Assembly: GCF_003589925.1 (NCBI RefSeq)
Contig: NZ_CP032382.1
Location: 1,736,001-1,800,000, forward strand
Origin: Chryseolinea soli
GTDB lineage: Bacteria > Bacteroidota > Bacteroidia > Cytophagales > Cyclobacteriaceae
Length of the DNA stretch: 64,000 nucleotides
Reading direction: 5' to 3'
The position numbers and the translations under genes were made by a program. The notes below the pieces were generated by a model that was given only the letters and a program-made list of their open reading frames with translations, did not search any database and had not been told where the DNA came from. This document shows, piece by piece, positions 33,028 through 41,217 of this stretch; the first letter of the stretch is position 1, and each line of letters begins with the position of its first letter.

Positions 33028-34098
33028 ATGAACACCGAACAAGATCTGCTGGACCGCTACGCCAAAGGCACCCTTTCCGCCCAGGAAACGGCCGCCCTGG
33101 AAGAGCGGATGAAGCAGGACCCCGCCTTCCGGGAACAGGTGGAAAAACACCTCTCCCTGATCAATGCCCTTCGATTTTACGGCGAACGCTCCCGCCTTCT
33201 CAAAACGCTGGATGACGCCCACCAGGAAATAGAAACGCCTGTAAAGGTCGTGCCCTTGGCCCGTCCCGTCGGTTGGAAACGCTATTGGATGACCGCCGTG
33301 GCCGCCTCCGTGGCCCTGATCAGTATTTTGGGAACACTGTTCATGACCCGCTCGCTGGATACCAAGCAAACCGCCATCTATAAGGAATTGCGACGGAATG
33401 TAGAGCAAATCAAAAAATCACAAAAGCTCATGATGGAAGACATGGCCGAAGTGAAAGAGAAACCCAAGCCCTCACCCGAGGCCTACGCCGGCACAGGTTT
33501 CCTCATTTCTTCGAACGGCTATGTGGCCACCAGCTATCATGTGATCAAAGAATCGGACTCCGTTATAATAGAGAACGCCAGATTTGGACGCCTCAAGGCT
33601 ACCATCATTCACAACGACCCGGCGAATGATGTTTCCATTCTGAAGATCGAACAAAAGCTCGACGACCTGGCACAACCACTTCCCTACACGCTGTCGATGA
33701 CCGAAGCCAATCTGGCCGAAGATGTCTACACCCTCGGCTATCCGCGCGAGGACATTGTGTTTGGCGAGGGCTCCGTGAGTGCACTGACGGGCTTCAAACA
33801 AAACCCCAATGCCTACCAGGTGTCGGTGCCAGTAAATCCCGGTAACAGCGGCGGCCCGTTGTTGAACGCGAAAGGCGACCTGGTGGGAGTGATCAGCGGC
33901 ATTGAGACCGGAACTATGGGCGCTGCGTTTGCCATCAAATCCACCGTACTCATGGACGTGATCGGCCAGGTAACGGTCGACAGCGTGGCGTTGCCGTTAA
34001 CACTGCCCAAGCAGAACACCATGAAGAACAGCACACGCGTGCAGCAGGTGAAGCGTTGGAAAGACTTTGTGTTCATGGTGCGCGTATACAAGAATTAG
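33028..34098 (+). CDS. Anti-sigma-like membrane protein fused to a periplasmic trypsin-like protease
   Basis: 356 residues. Residues 1-85 resemble the cytoplasmic part of anti-sigma factors (LLDRYAKGTLSAQETAALEE, then MKQDPAFREQVE). A transmembrane helix spans 88-106. A coiled stretch 110-148 leads to an S1C/HtrA-like protease domain (150-305) with the complete triad H171 (TSYHVIKE), D201 (NDPANDVSIL) and S274 (GNSGGP). No PDZ domain follows; a basic 50-residue tail ends the protein. It starts four bases after the ECF sigma gene. Inference: it holds the sigma factor at the membrane while its protease faces the periplasm. Confidence 0.85.
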   Translation: MNTEQDLLDRYAKGTLSAQETAALEERMKQDPAFREQVEKHLSLINALRFYGERSRLLKTLDDAHQEIETPVKVVPLARPVGWKRYWMTAVAASVALISILGTLFMTRSLDTKQTAIYKELRRNVEQIKKSQKLMMEDMAEVKEKPKPSPEAYAGTGFLISSNGYVATSYHVIKESDSVIIENARFGRLKATIIHNDPANDVSILKIEQKLDDLAQPLPYTLSMTEANLAEDVYTLGYPREDIVFGEGSVSALTGFKQNPNAYQVSVPVNPGNSGGPLLNAKGDLVGVISGIETGTMGAAFAIKSTVLMDVIGQVTVDSVALPLTLPKQNTMKNSTRVQQVKRWKDFVFMVRVYKN

Positions 34099-34122
34099 AT
34101 CTTTTTTTGAAAGAATACCACG

Positions 34123-34156
34123 ATACGGCTACCGGTAGATTTTCCGGTGGCCGTAT
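34123..34156 (+). terminator. Hairpin terminator of the sigma/anti-sigma unit
   Basis: 13-bp stem with one T-G pair (arms ATACGGC-T-ACCGG and CCGGT-G-GCCGTAT) and an 8-nt loop, 24 bases past the stop. The following T tract is weak (TGCGTTTA). Confidence 0.65.
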
Positions 34157-34270
34157 TGCGTTTAGAGTGAGTGTGTTAGCGGGAGAGAAAGGATGATCCC
34201 TGAAAGCATGGATTGTAGATGCCCGCGTGTTGTTCTAATTTGGTCGCCCTGAACATCGAAACCTAGCGTT

Positions 34271-34897
34271 ATGATACCGCCTGTTGCCAGAACTTACCGG
34301 CTTGTTGACTCCAGAATTGTTTTCATTATTACCTTGCTGGTGATTGCACTAACGATCGTGGGTGTGTACCTGTGGGGGCTGGGGAGTCACCACACGTTTT
34401 TTGAGAATTCATTTTTATCCACCACCATTTTGTCGGCAGCCTTTTGCTCGTTTATCACGGTAGGGCTATTCCACGGCATAAAATTAAAAGACAACATCGG
34501 CCGGATGACGGATAAGATCCCATCCAAAGCGTTTTCCAAAATGCCAGACGTTTCGCCGGCGGGGCCAATCCTGGAGGTTGGCGACGGGTTTGGCGAAGTG
34601 ATCCTGGGTGCTATCATCAGCATTTTGCTTTGGATCGCGATTGCGGTTGTGCTGGCCGTGGTGTTGTTAATGTTCGGTCAATTGCTGGTCATTTCGTTGT
34701 TCACTTTTGCAGCTATGTTGTATTGGATCTTCTTTCGTGCTTTACGACTCGTCTTCAAAAATTCTAAACGCACCAAGGGTGATCTCCCCATGAGTGTTAT
34801 CTACGGCGTCTTCTACACGTTCTTGTATAATTTTTGGATCTACGGCATACTTTTTCTGGTCGCTTATTTTAAGGGAACTGCGACGCTCTCTTTTTAG
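34271..34897 (+). CDS. Multi-pass membrane protein, unknown
   Basis: 208 residues with about five hydrophobic segments: two N-terminal (17-37, 48-68), two close together (110-150) and one near the C-terminus (180-200), and a soluble loop at 70-105 (DNIGRMTDKIPSKAFSKMPD). I do not recognise the family. It lies alone between the sigma-factor unit and the RtcB region. Confidence 0.6.
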   Translation: MIPPVARTYRLVDSRIVFIITLLVIALTIVGVYLWGLGSHHTFFENSFLSTTILSAAFCSFITVGLFHGIKLKDNIGRMTDKIPSKAFSKMPDVSPAGPILEVGDGFGEVILGAIISILLWIAIAVVLAVVLLMFGQLLVISLFTFAAMLYWIFFRALRLVFKNSKRTKGDLPMSVIYGVFYTFLYNFWIYGILFLVAYFKGTATLSF

Positions 34898-35237
34898 AAT
34901 TCGGATAAATAACACAAAATTCCATTTCATCCCTTCCGGCATCGAAAAAGTGCGTTTATATTTGCAACGCATTTCACCTGATCGTATTCATTTAGAAAGC
35001 GGGAGAAAGTTTATGCTGGTGCTCACTTTACATATCACCCTGTAGCCGCTACGGTAATTCTTACCGGACCTGAAAGGCTATAGCCAATCAAAAAAACATT
35101 TTAGTTCATTTTAAATCGCAGACGCAAGTCTGAAGAAAGGTCACTATTTATTTTCCAGGATTTTGCCGCAAAACTTTGCGTCACAGCTCCGGGACCGTAA
35201 AGCACCAATCTTCTATTTACGTCCGCTCAATATTCCT
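34898..35237 (+). promoter_or_regulatory. Promoter and structured leader ahead of rtcB-1
   Basis: 340 bp without a gene. An exact -7 box TATATTTG at 34957-34964 is of the kind seen at strong stable-RNA promoters in this phylum; no clear -33 box. Downstream are small helices: TAGCC/GGCTA (35043-35047 with 35076-35080) enclosing CGGTAA/TTACCG (35052-35066), CAGAC/GTCTG closed by a GCAA tetraloop (35119-35132), and CGCAA/TTGCG (35168-35182). They could form a regulated leader of rtcB-1 or a separate small RNA. A ten-codon ORF in the same stretch is probably chance. Confidence 0.45.
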
Positions 35238-36647
35238 ATGGGCAAATACAAACTTATCCTTCAAGATATGAAGGGCATACCTTTTCCCTCGGATGTGATC
35301 AGAAGCCTGGCGCTAAACATTATGAATCGCCACTTCAAACACACACCGATCGAGGAAAAAATAAATCAGATTACCGATGTGCTGGAGCATCCGGAGAACT
35401 ATCGTCATCACGAGCTGCTCGGCATCATCGCATTAAAACTTTTGTCGAAAGAAGTCACCGAGCCTTTGTATGAGGCTTTCGATCTGGACGAGTCGCCAAA
35501 ACCTTTCGAGGTCTTTGGTCACAAACACATCGAACGCAATGCGCTGCAGCAAATGGAGGTCGCCATGCGCTTGCCGATAGCCGTGAAAGGCGCGGTCATG
35601 CCCGATGCACATCAGGGCTTCGGCCTGCCCATCGGTGGGGTGTTGGCCACCGAAAACGCGGTGATCCCCTATGGCGTGGGCATGGACATCGGGTGCCGCA
35701 TGGCACTGACCATCCTCGACCTGCCGGGAAGCTACGTGGTGCACCACGACTACGTTTTGAAAAAAGCGTTGGGCGACTACACGCATTTCGGCAACGACGG
35801 AGGACTTGACTTCCGACAGGAGCACGAGATCCTTGATCACCCGGGTTTTCAAGACACCGAACTGTTGCGAAAGCTGCATGGTAAAGCCGTACGTCAGTTG
35901 GGAACGTCAGGCTCCGGGAATCACTTCGTAGAGTTCGGCACGGTCCAACTCGATGCGGAAAATACGCTTGGCATTCCAGGGGGTGTATATGCTGCCTTGC
36001 TTTCGCATTCGGGCTCGCGAAGCCTCGGTGCCAACATCGCGCAACATTACACGCACGTGGCCATGGCCAAATGCAAATTGCCGGGAGCAGCAAAAAGCCT
36101 GGCGTGGCTCACACTGGACAGCGACGAAGGACAAGCGTACTGGCACGCCATGCAACTGGCCGGCGACTATGCCAAGGCATGTCACGATCAGATCCATCGC
36201 AACCTGTGTCGCGCACTGGGTTTTCAAACCCTTGCCACTGTGGAAAATCATCACAACTTCGCATGGAAAGAGTTGGATGAGGATGGACGCGAACTGGTCG
36301 TGCACCGAAAGGGAGCAACGCCTGCACGAGAAGGCGTGTATGGCATCATTCCCGGAAGCATGCTGTCGCCAGGATATATTGTTCGCGGCCGCGGCAACAC
36401 GCTGTCCATAAATTCTGCGGCACATGGCGCGGGGCGTAAGATGTCCCGTCAGAAAGCGAAAGAGTCCATCACGATGAGCAGCTTGAAAAAAATGTTGCAG
36501 GCAGAGAAGATCACGCTCGTCGGTGGAAGTCCGGAAGAAGCACCGGGTGCGTATAAAGACATCGACACGATCATGAAGAGTCAAGGCACCTTGGTTTCCA
36601 TCGAAGGAAAATTCTATCCCCGTGTGGTGCGGATGGCAAAAGACTAA
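35238..36647 (+). CDS. rtcB: RNA-splicing ligase RtcB (copy 1)
   Basis: Joins 2',3'-cyclic phosphate or 3'-phosphate RNA ends to 5'-OH ends using GTP and Mn2+. 469 residues. The metal and guanylylation motifs are complete: DAHQGFGLPIGG (D123), MDIGCRM (D150, C153), GSGNHFVEFG, SHSGSRSLG, VENHHNFAW, HRKGATPA and the terminal AAHGAGRKMSR that supplies the guanylated histidine. The ATG at 35238 is chosen over 35163 because the conserved N-terminus starts there. It is followed by a bidirectional terminator. A second RtcB gene of nearly identical length lies 6.4 kb away. Confidence 0.95.
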   Translation: MGKYKLILQDMKGIPFPSDVIRSLALNIMNRHFKHTPIEEKINQITDVLEHPENYRHHELLGIIALKLLSKEVTEPLYEAFDLDESPKPFEVFGHKHIERNALQQMEVAMRLPIAVKGAVMPDAHQGFGLPIGGVLATENAVIPYGVGMDIGCRMALTILDLPGSYVVHHDYVLKKALGDYTHFGNDGGLDFRQEHEILDHPGFQDTELLRKLHGKAVRQLGTSGSGNHFVEFGTVQLDAENTLGIPGGVYAALLSHSGSRSLGANIAQHYTHVAMAKCKLPGAAKSLAWLTLDSDEGQAYWHAMQLAGDYAKACHDQIHRNLCRALGFQTLATVENHHNFAWKELDEDGRELVVHRKGATPAREGVYGIIPGSMLSPGYIVRGRGNTLSINSAAHGAGRKMSRQKAKESITMSSLKKMLQAEKITLVGGSPEEAPGAYKDIDTIMKSQGTLVSIEGKFYPRVVRMAKD

Positions 36648-36700
36648 AACGTTATGAGTGAAGATTTGAAATCCTCCTCCGTTTCCTGGCAAAGTCAACT

Positions 36701-36736
36701 AAAAACCCCCGGATCGATCCGGGGGTTTCTTTTTTC
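36701..36736. terminator. Bidirectional terminator between rtcB-1 and the PrsW gene
   Basis: A perfect 26-bp palindrome (half AAACCCCCGGATC) at 36703-36728, with A residues on the left and T residues on the right. It serves the two convergent genes. Confidence 0.9.
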
Positions 36737-36759
36737 TGAAATGCTACGCTGCCCTCAAC

Positions 36760-38853
36760 TCAAGTCGCATGCAACGCCATGTATGCCCACCCGTGAAACG
36801 GAAATTGTTCCTTTCGAGGGAAATTTGATTTTAGTTGATTCAAGTCGGAAATGGACTTGAAGAAGATCTGCACGTCGTCTTCGTATAACAACGAATCGTT
36901 TTGGTTTCGCAGTTTGACGAGTGCGTAGTGCGGGTGATGACCCTCGAAGGGAAGTTGTCTTGAAAATTTTACTACAAACCAGTTCGGATCGAGATCGTCG
37001 TGGTCCTTTAGAACAATGCGGCTCACGATGTCACCCTCATACTCGCCATCGAGTATTTCGGCCAGGCGGTGATTATAAGGATCGTTGCTAAGGTTGATCT
37101 TCAGCCCCACATAATTATGTGCGCGTATGGAATTAACGAAATACCAGCTGGTCAGCAGTGTGCCGCGTTGCAACGTGCCGTACCCACGCTTCTCGCGGCT
37201 GCTGAAATAAATGTCGCGCCAGTAGCCTCTCACCACGTTGAAACTGCTGAGGTTGGAGGCAAAGAAAATAATGCTCATCGCGGCGAACGGCAAGCTGGAG
37301 TAAAATTCATAGTTCGCTTTTTCCGGCCCGCGCATGAAAGCCACCAGTACATACTCAAACGCAAAAATAAAAGTGAGACCCAATGCCACATATTTAGATT
37401 TCTCCAAAAGATTCACTTTGCCATAGGTAAAGAAGGGAGAATTATTCAGGCAATTGTTAAGAATAATGATCCACACCTGTACCATGAAGATGAAGTACAC
37501 CACGAAAAGAATGTAATGATCGTGCATGAGCAGGAAATCGTACAAACCATGTACCGCTGCTCCGATCATGAAACTGACAGGCACGGAGATCCACGCGCTG
37601 ATGTGCTTGAGTTGAAACCGGCTTACCACAAAGCCATAGACAACGATGGATGCAGCAATCATGTGGCCGATAACCGACAAATAGGCCCTTCCATGAATAA
37701 TACCCGCCGACAAATTCTGAAAGTAGAGCACGTTCTCGACAAAGGCAAACCCCAACGCGCTGGCAGAAGCATAGACAATAAAGTCGATCGGCTCCTTTAG
37801 ACGTGGTGTCAACATCATGAACAGCAGAAAGGGAAAAAATTTCACAAGTTCCTCCGGTACGCCGATCATAAAAACGGTATAGAGCAAATCGTTCCAAAAG
37901 GTGTTGTCCATTTCCCACGGAAAATACAACTCCCGAAAATCGCTAAAGGAAAGAACCGCCAAGGTGGAGATCATTCCGCCACAAAAAAGGCACAGCATGA
38001 TCAGCAGATCATTTCGCTGGCGGAACACTCTCAAATAACCAATGTAGCTCAACCACATAGCCGAAATGAGCAAGGCGGCAACAAAGCCCGGCGCGTTGAC
38101 CATATGGCCAATGGATTGCAGCAGCGAGGTAACATACGCTGCAAAATCACCCGTCTCCCAATGCAACCGCCGACGCAGTCCGTCTGGAAATAGTTCGGGC
38201 GAAGGGTCGTATTTGAGCAATTCCTTTAGCATCGAGAAATTCTTGTGCTCTTCATATTGTTTCAGGAGATAGGAAAATGCTCCACTGAAATTGCCACCCT
38301 TTATATGAAGCTCGCGTTCAAATTGCTCTTCGGCCAGTCGCGGTTCTCCCCCATCCATGTAGAGCACCCCACGGCAAAAATGGACATAGGGGAAATCGTC
38401 CCGTTGAATGCGATACAAGTGAAACGTTGCTTTCTCCCGATCCTCCTTCTTTAAATAGATAGCGCCCAAACCGAAATGGCCGATTGCGGAAGCCACACTG
38501 TCCCTGCTTTGGGAAAGTTGCTCATATTTTTTTTGCAACGCATCCAGATCCTTGCCGTCTCGCGAGAGGTAATGAATACGGCGGTAATGAAATTCAGGAG
38601 ATTGTTGTACCAACCCGAGCCAGGTGGTGTCACCCAGTGTCGACCGGGCAACGACATCGTCCGCGAGGGAAACTTCGGTTGGGGGATCTTTAAAGAAAAC
38701 ATTTACGATCGCCGCTGCGCACACCAGGAGTGTCACGCTGCTCATCAATGCGAGGAACAACGGCGAGCGAAAAAATATTTTTTTGTTTGAGAGCGCGTTG
38801 AAACGCCATCCTAAATACGCACCGCCAATCAACAAGATCAAAAAGTAAACCAT
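36760..38853 (-). CDS. PrsW-family intramembrane protease with TPR-like N-terminal region
   Basis: 697 residues. After an N-terminal helix and a second helix (about 30-55), residues 75-230 look like TPR repeats (ASAIGHFGLGAIYLKKEDRE, then EPRLAEEQFERELHIKG). Residues 255-450 are a PrsW membrane domain with all motifs: GVPEELVKFFPFL (EExxK), ALGFAFVENVLYF (ExxEN type), the histidine of GHMIAAS and AAVHGLYDF. Further helices and a C-terminal soluble domain follow. PrsW proteases cleave membrane-bound anti-sigma factors in other bacteria; the substrate here is unknown. The ATG at 38853 is chosen. It lies within the RtcB island but has its own strand and terminator. Confidence 0.88.
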   Translation of the reverse strand: MVYFLILLIGGAYLGWRFNALSNKKIFFRSPLFLALMSSVTLLVCAAAIVNVFFKDPPTEVSLADDVVARSTLGDTTWLGLVQQSPEFHYRRIHYLSRDGKDLDALQKKYEQLSQSRDSVASAIGHFGLGAIYLKKEDREKATFHLYRIQRDDFPYVHFCRGVLYMDGGEPRLAEEQFERELHIKGGNFSGAFSYLLKQYEEHKNFSMLKELLKYDPSPELFPDGLRRRLHWETGDFAAYVTSLLQSIGHMVNAPGFVAALLISAMWLSYIGYLRVFRQRNDLLIMLCLFCGGMISTLAVLSFSDFRELYFPWEMDNTFWNDLLYTVFMIGVPEELVKFFPFLLFMMLTPRLKEPIDFIVYASASALGFAFVENVLYFQNLSAGIIHGRAYLSVIGHMIAASIVVYGFVVSRFQLKHISAWISVPVSFMIGAAVHGLYDFLLMHDHYILFVVYFIFMVQVWIIILNNCLNNSPFFTYGKVNLLEKSKYVALGLTFIFAFEYVLVAFMRGPEKANYEFYSSLPFAAMSIIFFASNLSSFNVVRGYWRDIYFSSREKRGYGTLQRGTLLTSWYFVNSIRAHNYVGLKINLSNDPYNHRLAEILDGEYEGDIVSRIVLKDHDDLDPNWFVVKFSRQLPFEGHHPHYALVKLRNQNDSLLYEDDVQIFFKSISDLNQLKSNFPRKEQFPFHGWAYMALHAT

Positions 38854-39002
38854 AACCACACACTTAGCGAAGAGGGAACCGTATCAAAAAAGCTGATTCT
38901 GAGCGGCGGATTTTTCTTGAATTAAGTAAAATCCGTGCAGGTCTGCAAGTGCGGGATCACTTTCACAAACAGGTCCACATTTTCCGGTTATCAAACGCCG
39001 AT

Positions 39003-40742
39003 TTACGCTTGCGGTGCTGAAATCGCTAAGCGCTCAGCCCATTCCAACCCGTTCGGCAATTCCTGTGCATTGAATTCCAGGTGGATCACCCTCCGGTGTT
39101 TCGGGCTGGTGGCTTTGGAGGAAGCATGCAGCACCAAGGGTTTCATCAAATGAATGCTACACGCTTTCGCTTCGCAAACATGCGGGATGCTGTTTTGTGT
39201 GATCAACGCAATGGCGTCGTCCGACAATTTTTTCTGATGCGATCCGGGCACGATCTTCAGCGCGCCGTTCGATTCGTCGGCATCGTCCAAGTGGATCCTC
39301 ACGGTGACCGTGTCTTTCAAAATTTGTTCCGGCGGGCAAACATCGTGCTCGCCGTTTTTCTTTGTCCAGGCTGTGAAGCCTTCGGTCTCGATTTTTTCCT
39401 TGACATGAATCACGATATCCTGGTGCCACGTGACATACCAGTTCGATTCCGGAGTTTTGTCAAAATAAATGGCCTTGGTAAGAAACAGATCCGGGTTTAT
39501 TTCCTTTAAGATCGCCGTAAGATTCGTATTGAATAGCAACGGTTTCAATTCGGGCAGTTCCTGCAAAAGATTTCGAACAGCGTAAGCATCCTCCGCCGGC
39601 CGGCTTTTCAGATACATGTGTAGTTTCGCGCTGATGGCATTCACGTCCCGCTTCCTAAACACGTGATGCAACACGGACGATCCTTTGTAGATCAGTTTGT
39701 TGATCTGATTTTGCAGCGATCCCCGGTTGAACTCGAACTGATATTGATCCAACGCCTCCCCCAAGATGTCGCGGATCCGTCGCTTCAGTTTTTCGGGCGC
39801 CAGAATTTTTATGCGGTTGCCAAAGCCGAGGATCTCTCGCTCCAATTCAAAATTGAGTTGTACCTGCAAGGAAAATACGACACCCGTAGTAAGCCTCTCC
39901 TCCACGTTCTGTGAATGATGGATGGGTTTGGTCGCAATGTAGGGAGCCGTTTCATGGTCGGCATGCAAGAGCACCTTTTCGGTCTTGCCGTCCTGGTTCA
40001 CCGAAACACCCACCACGTCATGGAAGAAACTGGAGATGTTGAAATCGGTCGCCGGCGCATATTTCGCCGGGCACTCGCCGATGCTCACGATGCGATCGAG
40101 GGCCAGGTTTAGGATGGGCGTGTTTCGCTTTTTCACCCCAAGTACAAACCAACGGTTGCGGTATTCTTTCAAGCAATAGGGGTGAAAAACAAAGGTGTTC
40201 GCACTGCGCGCCTTGAACGATTGATAACAAAGTTCTACCGGACGCTTTTTAAGGATCGTCTGATACAACGCATCGATATGCTCCAGTCCCTTCAGGTTTT
40301 CATTCTTTTCAAAGTCAATAACCGGTTCCTGATTGGTCTTTGCAGCATCGATCTTGTTTTCCAGGCGCTGCACCATGCCGCTCAGTTCCTGGAAGTGGCT
40401 GAAGCCTTTGAACTGCCGGAGGATCTCCACCACCTCCGTTAATTTGCCCAGGTCCTGGTCGGTCAGCGGGATGTTGGTGATGGAATATTCGGGGTCTTCA
40501 TAGGTGTAGAATTTTTTTTCCAACACCACGATCGGCGCATTGTATCCCAGCTTGTCGCTGCGCATGAGTTGGATGTCCATCTGCACGGTGCGCCGGCTCA
40601 CGCCCTTGTCGATGCCCTCATATTCATAGAGCGTCTCGGAGCATGCGTCGATCAAATCCTCCAGCGTCCAACGCCGTTGGCGATTTTTAAGACAGGCATC
40701 GATGGTGCGAAAACGGATAAGGGCGTTGCGGTTAACCGGCAT
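39003..40742 (-). CDS. WYL-domain transcriptional regulator fused to a PhyH-type dioxygenase
   Basis: 579 residues in one uninterrupted frame. Residues 1-80 are a winged helix (TIDACLKNRQRRWTLEDLID, then SRRTVQMDIQLMRSDKLGY). Residues 155-335 are the WYL domain (LCYQSFKARSANTFVFHPYC, then EYRNRWFVLGV) with its C-terminal WCX extension. Residues 345-579 are a phytanoyl-CoA dioxygenase-like 2-oxoglutarate/Fe(II) domain: HxD at H440/D442 (TWHQDIVIH), IHLDDADESNGALKIVPGSH, the distal H539 and R550/R551 for 2-oxoglutarate. All three iron ligands are present. It is divergent from the RNA genes and slipin, with two matching operator-like repeats in its promoter region. Confidence 0.88.
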   Translation of the reverse strand: MPVNRNALIRFRTIDACLKNRQRRWTLEDLIDACSETLYEYEGIDKGVSRRTVQMDIQLMRSDKLGYNAPIVVLEKKFYTYEDPEYSITNIPLTDQDLGKLTEVVEILRQFKGFSHFQELSGMVQRLENKIDAAKTNQEPVIDFEKNENLKGLEHIDALYQTILKKRPVELCYQSFKARSANTFVFHPYCLKEYRNRWFVLGVKKRNTPILNLALDRIVSIGECPAKYAPATDFNISSFFHDVVGVSVNQDGKTEKVLLHADHETAPYIATKPIHHSQNVEERLTTGVVFSLQVQLNFELEREILGFGNRIKILAPEKLKRRIRDILGEALDQYQFEFNRGSLQNQINKLIYKGSSVLHHVFRKRDVNAISAKLHMYLKSRPAEDAYAVRNLLQELPELKPLLFNTNLTAILKEINPDLFLTKAIYFDKTPESNWYVTWHQDIVIHVKEKIETEGFTAWTKKNGEHDVCPPEQILKDTVTVRIHLDDADESNGALKIVPGSHQKKLSDDAIALITQNSIPHVCEAKACSIHLMKPLVLHASSKATSPKHRRVIHLEFNAQELPNGLEWAERLAISAPQA

Positions 40743-40782
40743 ATCGGATCATATTTGCCGAAAAGATGGCAAAAATTCCATT

Positions 40783-40803
40783 CTGCGCAAAGAGACTGCG
40801 CAG
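40783..40803. promoter_or_regulatory. Operator-like inverted repeat, copy 1
   Basis: Arms CTGCGCA and TGCGCAG, perfect 7-bp complements, with a 7-nt centre AAGAGAC. It lies 41 bp upstream of the WYL-PhyH start codon, on the regulator's side. The same element occurs once more 126 bp away in the same orientation, including the following ATGCC. Likely the binding site of the WYL regulator. Confidence 0.75.
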
Positions 40804-40832
40804 ATGCCGCTCGGATGAAAATGATTTAAAAT

Positions 40833-40866
40833 CAAAGAAGCTGTCCTTGTGAGACAGGCTTCTTTG
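40833..40866. terminator. Hairpin between the two operator copies
   Basis: Stem CAAAGAAGC/GCTTCTTTG (9 bp), then a one-base bulge and TGTC/GACA, with loop CTTGTGA. Possibly an insulator or attenuator separating the divergent transcripts; T runs are weak on both strands. Confidence 0.45.
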
Positions 40867-40908
40867 CCTTATCTGAAAAGTATTTTCAAAAGAAATAAAA
40901 AAAATTCA

Positions 40909-40929
40909 CTGCGCAAAAAGACTGCGCAG
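40909..40929. promoter_or_regulatory. Operator-like inverted repeat, copy 2
   Basis: CTGCGCA / AAAAGAC / TGCGCAG, identical in both arms to copy 1 and differing by one base in the centre. It lies 88 bp upstream of the tRNA-like RNA 41017-41217, on the side of the rightward transcript. Confidence 0.75.
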
Positions 40930-40985
40930 ATGCCCCTGATCTTTGATTCATCATTTACGCGGAATGATAGCAGCTTCAAAGCGGC

Positions 40986-41009
40986 CCTCTTCCACAGCGG
41001 TGGAAGAGG
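40986..41009 (+). other. Strong hairpin just upstream of the tRNA-like RNA
   Basis: Perfect 10-bp stem CCTCTTCCAC/GTGGAAGAGG with an AGCG tetraloop, ending seven bases before the tRNA-like acceptor strand and followed by TTTATTG. It may be a processing signal, or a terminator for a short leader. Confidence 0.6.
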
Positions 41010-41016
41010 TTTATTG

Positions 41017-41217
41017 GGTCTTGTAGCTTAAAAGGAAAAGCCTGCGGTAAAAGTAGATCGCACCGCAGTGTGCCGGGATGATTCCGTTATGGCTGCGCGC
41101 TATAACGGATAGAATTTGCAGATGCACCGAAATACCGCTCGGAGAAGTATAGTAGGGAAGCGCATTTAGAGCCCGGCTGCCCGCAAGGGAATTCCGGTTC
41201 GAATCCGGAGGAGGCCA
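41017..41217 (+). ncRNA. tRNA-like RNA with a large insertion (201 nt)
   Basis: The ends fold as a tRNA. Acceptor strands GGTCTTG (41017-41023) and GGAGGCC (41210-41216) pair in six of seven positions including two wobbles, with A as discriminator and no encoded CCA. U8/A9 (TA) precedes a D arm GCTT/AAGC whose loop keeps GG (41026-41041). The T arm TCCGG-TTCGAAT-CCGGA (41193-41209) is canonical. In place of a normal anticodon arm there is a 7-bp stem CTGCGGT/ACCGCAG with a 13-nt loop (41042-41068). Then come about 125 extra nucleotides containing GCCGGG/CCCGGC (41072-41177) and TCCGTTAT/ATAACGGA. It is therefore not an ordinary tRNA. It sits between RNA-ligase genes. Confidence 0.75.

Noticed and set aside
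41069..41192. Group I intron in the tRNA-like RNA
   Set aside because: The insert is only about 125 nt, too short for a group I core, and no P3/P7-like pairing was evident.
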